Source: Lachnoclostridium phytofermentans ISDg (lineage in GTDB: Bacteria > Bacillota > Clostridia > Lachnospirales > Lachnospiraceae). From it: 64,000 bases of DNA. Below the pieces are notes generated by a model. That model did no database searches and was not told the origin of the DNA. It saw nothing but the letters and a program-made list of their open reading frames with translations. A program made the position numbers and the translations under genes. Positions 61,740 through 64,000 of this stretch are shown here, piece by piece. The stretch covers positions 2,372,001 through 2,436,000 of the forward strand of contig NC_010001.1 of the NCBI RefSeq assembly GCF_000018685.1. The letters are read 5' to 3'. Numbering within the stretch: position 1 is the first letter of the stretch; the number at the start of each line of letters is the position of its first letter.

Positions 61740-62666
61740 TTAGGAATCCTCTCGATCAGAGTCCACCGCAAACTGCTTTTTATAGGCTGCATGGCTAAAC
61801 TCTTCCTCTGCCTTTTCAATTGAAATTCCAGGAAAATGGACTCCTTTTTTTGTTTTCACATCAAAAGTACTTCGTCCAAGACCCTTCTTAATTATTTTAT
61901 GAAGATAATGAATTGCTTGTGGTTTAAAGCCAAGTAATCTTGCACCAACGACATCGGTGCTTACAGGATCTGTACCACATAAAACCATTCCAGTATGAAT
62001 GGCAGTTCCTTTATGTGGACCAGTACCAATCATAGCAGGGCTTGCACTGACGATGGAAACGTCAATTGTGAATTTCTCAAACATAGCAGCGATAAAATCA
62101 TGCAAATCATTATGAATACCAAGATCTTTTTTTGGATAACCTTGTTCATCCCCAGCAGGCCAACCCATAGTAATATTCTTAATCGCAGCAGAAATGGTAG
62201 CTTCTTCATGAATTTTAAGCTGTGTAAATGAAATGAGGAAGGTCATTTCATTAAATAGCTGATTTAGGCATAGTCTGGAAGGACAAGGATGATTGATATC
62301 AATACTAATAAATGGACCTTGGTTAAGATTTATGAATTCTACTTTTTCTTCTTTAATAATACTTGCAAATCCTACTTGTTCCATCAAACTAATAACGTCC
62401 TCATCACCAGGACCAGTTGCAACGACAATTCTTTTAGGTTTGCAACTCTTTACTAGTCTTATAATGGTTCGTAAACTTTCAGGTCCTACAACTCTGCCGC
62501 TGCAAGGGCTTGCTGGAGAGACCCAGTTAGGTGTTATAACGACCACATCTTCAGGTGAAATCATGTTAGAAAACTGAATAAGCTTAAGTCCTTCTTCAAT
62601 AGCAAGCGATTCATTTTCATTTTTTGTTATTGCGACTATTGGTTTTATTGTTCTGCGAACACGCAT
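61740..62666 (-). CDS. DUF362-domain protein
   Basis: The start at ATG 62666, with AAAGGAG upstream, gives 308 residues; ATG 62684 overlaps that site. Residues ~30-260 form a DUF362 domain: VVITPNWVSPASPCSGRVVG near 40, IVVATGPGDEDV near 90 and GMVLCGTDPVSTDVVGARLL near 225. DUF362 proteins often carry ferredoxin-like domains, but here no CxxCxxC cluster is seen. Function unknown. It is divergent from the DJ-1/PfpI gene. Confidence 0.85.
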   Translation of the reverse strand: MRVRRTIKPIVAITKNENESLAIEEGLKLIQFSNMISPEDVVVITPNWVSPASPCSGRVVGPESLRTIIRLVKSCKPKRIVVATGPGDEDVISLMEQVGFASIIKEEKVEFINLNQGPFISIDINHPCPSRLCLNQLFNEMTFLISFTQLKIHEEATISAAIKNITMGWPAGDEQGYPKKDLGIHNDLHDFIAAMFEKFTIDVSIVSASPAMIGTGPHKGTAIHTGMVLCGTDPVSTDVVGARLLGFKPQAIHYLHKIIKKGLGRSTFDVKTKKGVHFPGISIEKAEEEFSHAAYKKQFAVDSDREDS

Positions 62667-62771
62667 ATAGAAAGCTCCTTTCATTAGATGACTGAATTAT
62701 ATAAAGTATTAGCAAATTAATGAGGAGACATTCGATGGATAGAATATTTTACGGTATAGGAATGATGACTA

Positions 62772-62780
62772 TGGTATAAT
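62772..62780 (+). promoter_or_regulatory. extended -10 promoter for the DJ-1/PfpI gene
   Basis: TGGTATAAT is an extended -10 box, 75 bp before the DJ-1/PfpI start. No clear -35 is present, as is usual for extended -10 promoters. Confidence 0.5.
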
Positions 62781-62855
62781 GATGAGGCAATCACAATGCA
62801 TATGCAGAAGACAATGTTTCAGATCATGAAAGAATGAATTTAATGGAGGATTTAA

Positions 62856-63425
62856 ATGCGAAAAGTATTATGTTATATTTATGATGGAATGGCAGACTTT
62901 GAAATAAGCTTATTACTTCACCGATTAAAAAATACTGGTAAGAAAGAGATTATATCAATTTCAGAAAATGTTGAAGCAATTGTGGCTCAATCGGGACTTA
63001 GATATATTCCAGATATGAAAATTGATGATATTAGATGTATAGAAGATGTTGAAGCCTTAATAATTCCGGGAGGCCCAATTGATAATAATCAAAATTGCAT
63101 CTGTAAACTTGCTAATGATATTATAAATAGTGGTAAACTGTTAGCAGCAATTTGTTTTGGTCCACAATTTTTTGGACGTGCTGGAATACTTGATAATTAT
63201 ATATACACAACTTCATGTTCAGTAGAAAAAATCAAACAACTGGAATGTGAAGATCCATTCAATCGTGAAAAATATGTACATAAGAGAACAGTTGTAGATC
63301 GAAATCTTATAACTGCACAGGGATATGCGTTTGTGGATTTTGCTATGGAGGTATGTAAATATATGAAAATATTTGAGAGTGAACAAGAAGCATATGAACA
63401 AATAGGACGAGTAAAAGAAGAATAA
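62856..63425 (+). CDS. DJ-1/PfpI-family protein
   Basis: The protein has 189 residues from ATG 62856 after TGGAGGA. The class-I glutamine-amidotransferase-like fold is seen in LCYIYDGMADFEISLLLHRL, EALIIPGGPIDNN and LLAAICFGPQFFGRAGIL, where Cys is the nucleophile-elbow residue near 105. Members act as chaperones, deglycases or hydrolases. The sequence after the elbow Cys (CFGP) is unlike the CAGP or CAAP of the best-studied groups. It is probably co-transcribed with the nitroreductase 20 nt downstream. Confidence 0.88.
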   Translation: MRKVLCYIYDGMADFEISLLLHRLKNTGKKEIISISENVEAIVAQSGLRYIPDMKIDDIRCIEDVEALIIPGGPIDNNQNCICKLANDIINSGKLLAAICFGPQFFGRAGILDNYIYTTSCSVEKIKQLECEDPFNREKYVHKRTVVDRNLITAQGYAFVDFAMEVCKYMKIFESEQEAYEQIGRVKEE

Positions 63426-63445
63426 AAAATTAAGGTGGTATAATT

Positions 63446-63997
63446 ATGGAATTTGAAGATGTAGTTCAAAAAAGAAGAAGTATACGAAAATTTTCTCCCC
63501 ATTGTGTTGAGAAAGAAAAAATAGAAAAATTACTGGAATGTGCAAGACTCTGTCAGTCAGCAAAAAACAGACAGCCGTGGAAATTCATGATTTTAGAGAA
63601 TCATGACAAAAATCAGATTGCAGATATCATGCTCGCATTATTTCAACAAAATAATGTTGAACTTCCTGGATATATGAATAGCTCGAAATCTTCGGCTAAC
63701 ATCATTAAAAATGCCCCGCTATTGATATTGGTATTTAAGGACAAGGACGATGATTGGCAAACTGGTGATCTACTTTCAATAGGAGCTGCTATCGAACACA
63801 TATGTCTTGAAGCTGTGAATTTATGGCTTGGTGCGTTGTGGATTAGAGATACTTCATATACTGAAAATGAGATATGCAAGTCGGTTGGGTACAATGACCT
63901 TCAACTAGTTTCTGCTATTGCTATTGGTTATCCTGCTGAATCTCCATCTCAAAGACCGAGAAAAGCAATGGAGGATATAATAATACCTCTTCGCTAA
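63446..63997 (+). CDS. nitroreductase-family flavoprotein
   Basis: The protein has 183 residues from ATG 63446 after AGGTGG, complete 3 bases before the window ends. FMN-binding start RRSIRKFSPHCVEKEKIEKL and QSAKNRQPWKFMILEN are typical, as is SIGAAIEHICLEAVNLWLGA. It reduces quinones or nitro-compounds with NAD(P)H. The stop-to-start gap of 20 nt after the DJ-1/PfpI gene suggests a two-gene redox or stress unit. Confidence 0.92.
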   Translation: MEFEDVVQKRRSIRKFSPHCVEKEKIEKLLECARLCQSAKNRQPWKFMILENHDKNQIADIMLALFQQNNVELPGYMNSSKSSANIIKNAPLLILVFKDKDDDWQTGDLLSIGAAIEHICLEAVNLWLGALWIRDTSYTENEICKSVGYNDLQLVSAIAIGYPAESPSQRPRKAMEDIIIPLR

Positions 63998-64000
63998 ATT

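Overview
The window reads as a chromosomal segment of a low-GC, anaerobic, spore-forming Firmicute, most likely a plant-polysaccharide-degrading Lachnospiraceae close to Lachnoclostridium (Clostridium) phytofermentans. This is an inference from AT-rich intergenic DNA, strong GGAGG ribosome sites, glycoside phosphorylases (GH112 fragment, GH94), a Na+-pumping decarboxylase subunit, superoxide reductase, GerMN and ComEC/ComEA proteins. Almost every gene is ordinary chromosomal content. No integrase, transposase, phage module or CRISPR array was seen.

Layout. 0-5 kb: C-terminus of a GH112 phosphorylase, a headless gene fragment, an ABC-F protein that has lost most of its second ATPase domain, a small basic protein behind a palindrome array, D-lactate dehydrogenase and desulfoferrodoxin. 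5-10 kb: oadB with a 45-residue OadG-like gene, a collapsed phosphate-transport locus (PiT and DUF47 remnants) and the potassium transporter pair ktrB-ktrA. 10-16.8 kb: two small genes, a GH94 phosphorylase, a holin-like protein with a repetitive charged tail, argG, a PAP2-like membrane protein and maf. 16.8-24 kb: a tightly overlapping oligosaccharide operon on the minus strand in the order GH1, GH36, GPH symporter, GH13. 24-32.5 kb: cold-shock protein, a CAP-domain secreted protein, PlsC, a chitinase (GH19) and many small or broken genes. 32.7-37.4 kb: argC-argJ-argB-argD. 37.8-45.6 kb: YdcZ-type transporter, comEA, a two-component pair, a GerMN lipoprotein, a broken DUF6487 gene and comEC. 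46-51 kb: CorA, an LPG-synthase-like membrane protein, pssA, psd and holA. 51-54 kb: PadR regulator, an HExxH protein and a DUF1700-DUF4097 protein. 54-56.6 kb: small membrane protein, methyltransferase, tRNA-Ser(CGA) and an XRE regulator. 57-61.6 kb: a four-gene cluster of VWA/solute-binding lipoprotein, XpaC-like protein, anchored solute-binding protein and TelA. 61.7-64 kb: DUF362 protein, DJ-1/PfpI protein and nitroreductase.

How genes work together. argG and argC-J-B-D share the same promoter design (a TTGCAT -35 box with paired ARG-box-like sites 20 bp apart), which suggests one arginine regulon. The GH1-GH36-symporter-GH13 operon imports and cleaves mixed alpha/beta-linked oligosaccharides. 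pssA and psd form the phosphatidylethanolamine branch. The best candidate for an under-described system is the 57-61.6 kb cluster. It has two paralogous solute-binding domains, one fused to a MIDAS-bearing VWA domain, but no ABC permease or ATPase, and these sit with XpaC and TelA. A strongly structured RNA element lies just ahead of telA.

Degenerate genes are unusually frequent: about ten fragments, frameshifts or nonsense alleles, several with intact regulatory DNA. Any of these could be checked against reads or a sister genome.
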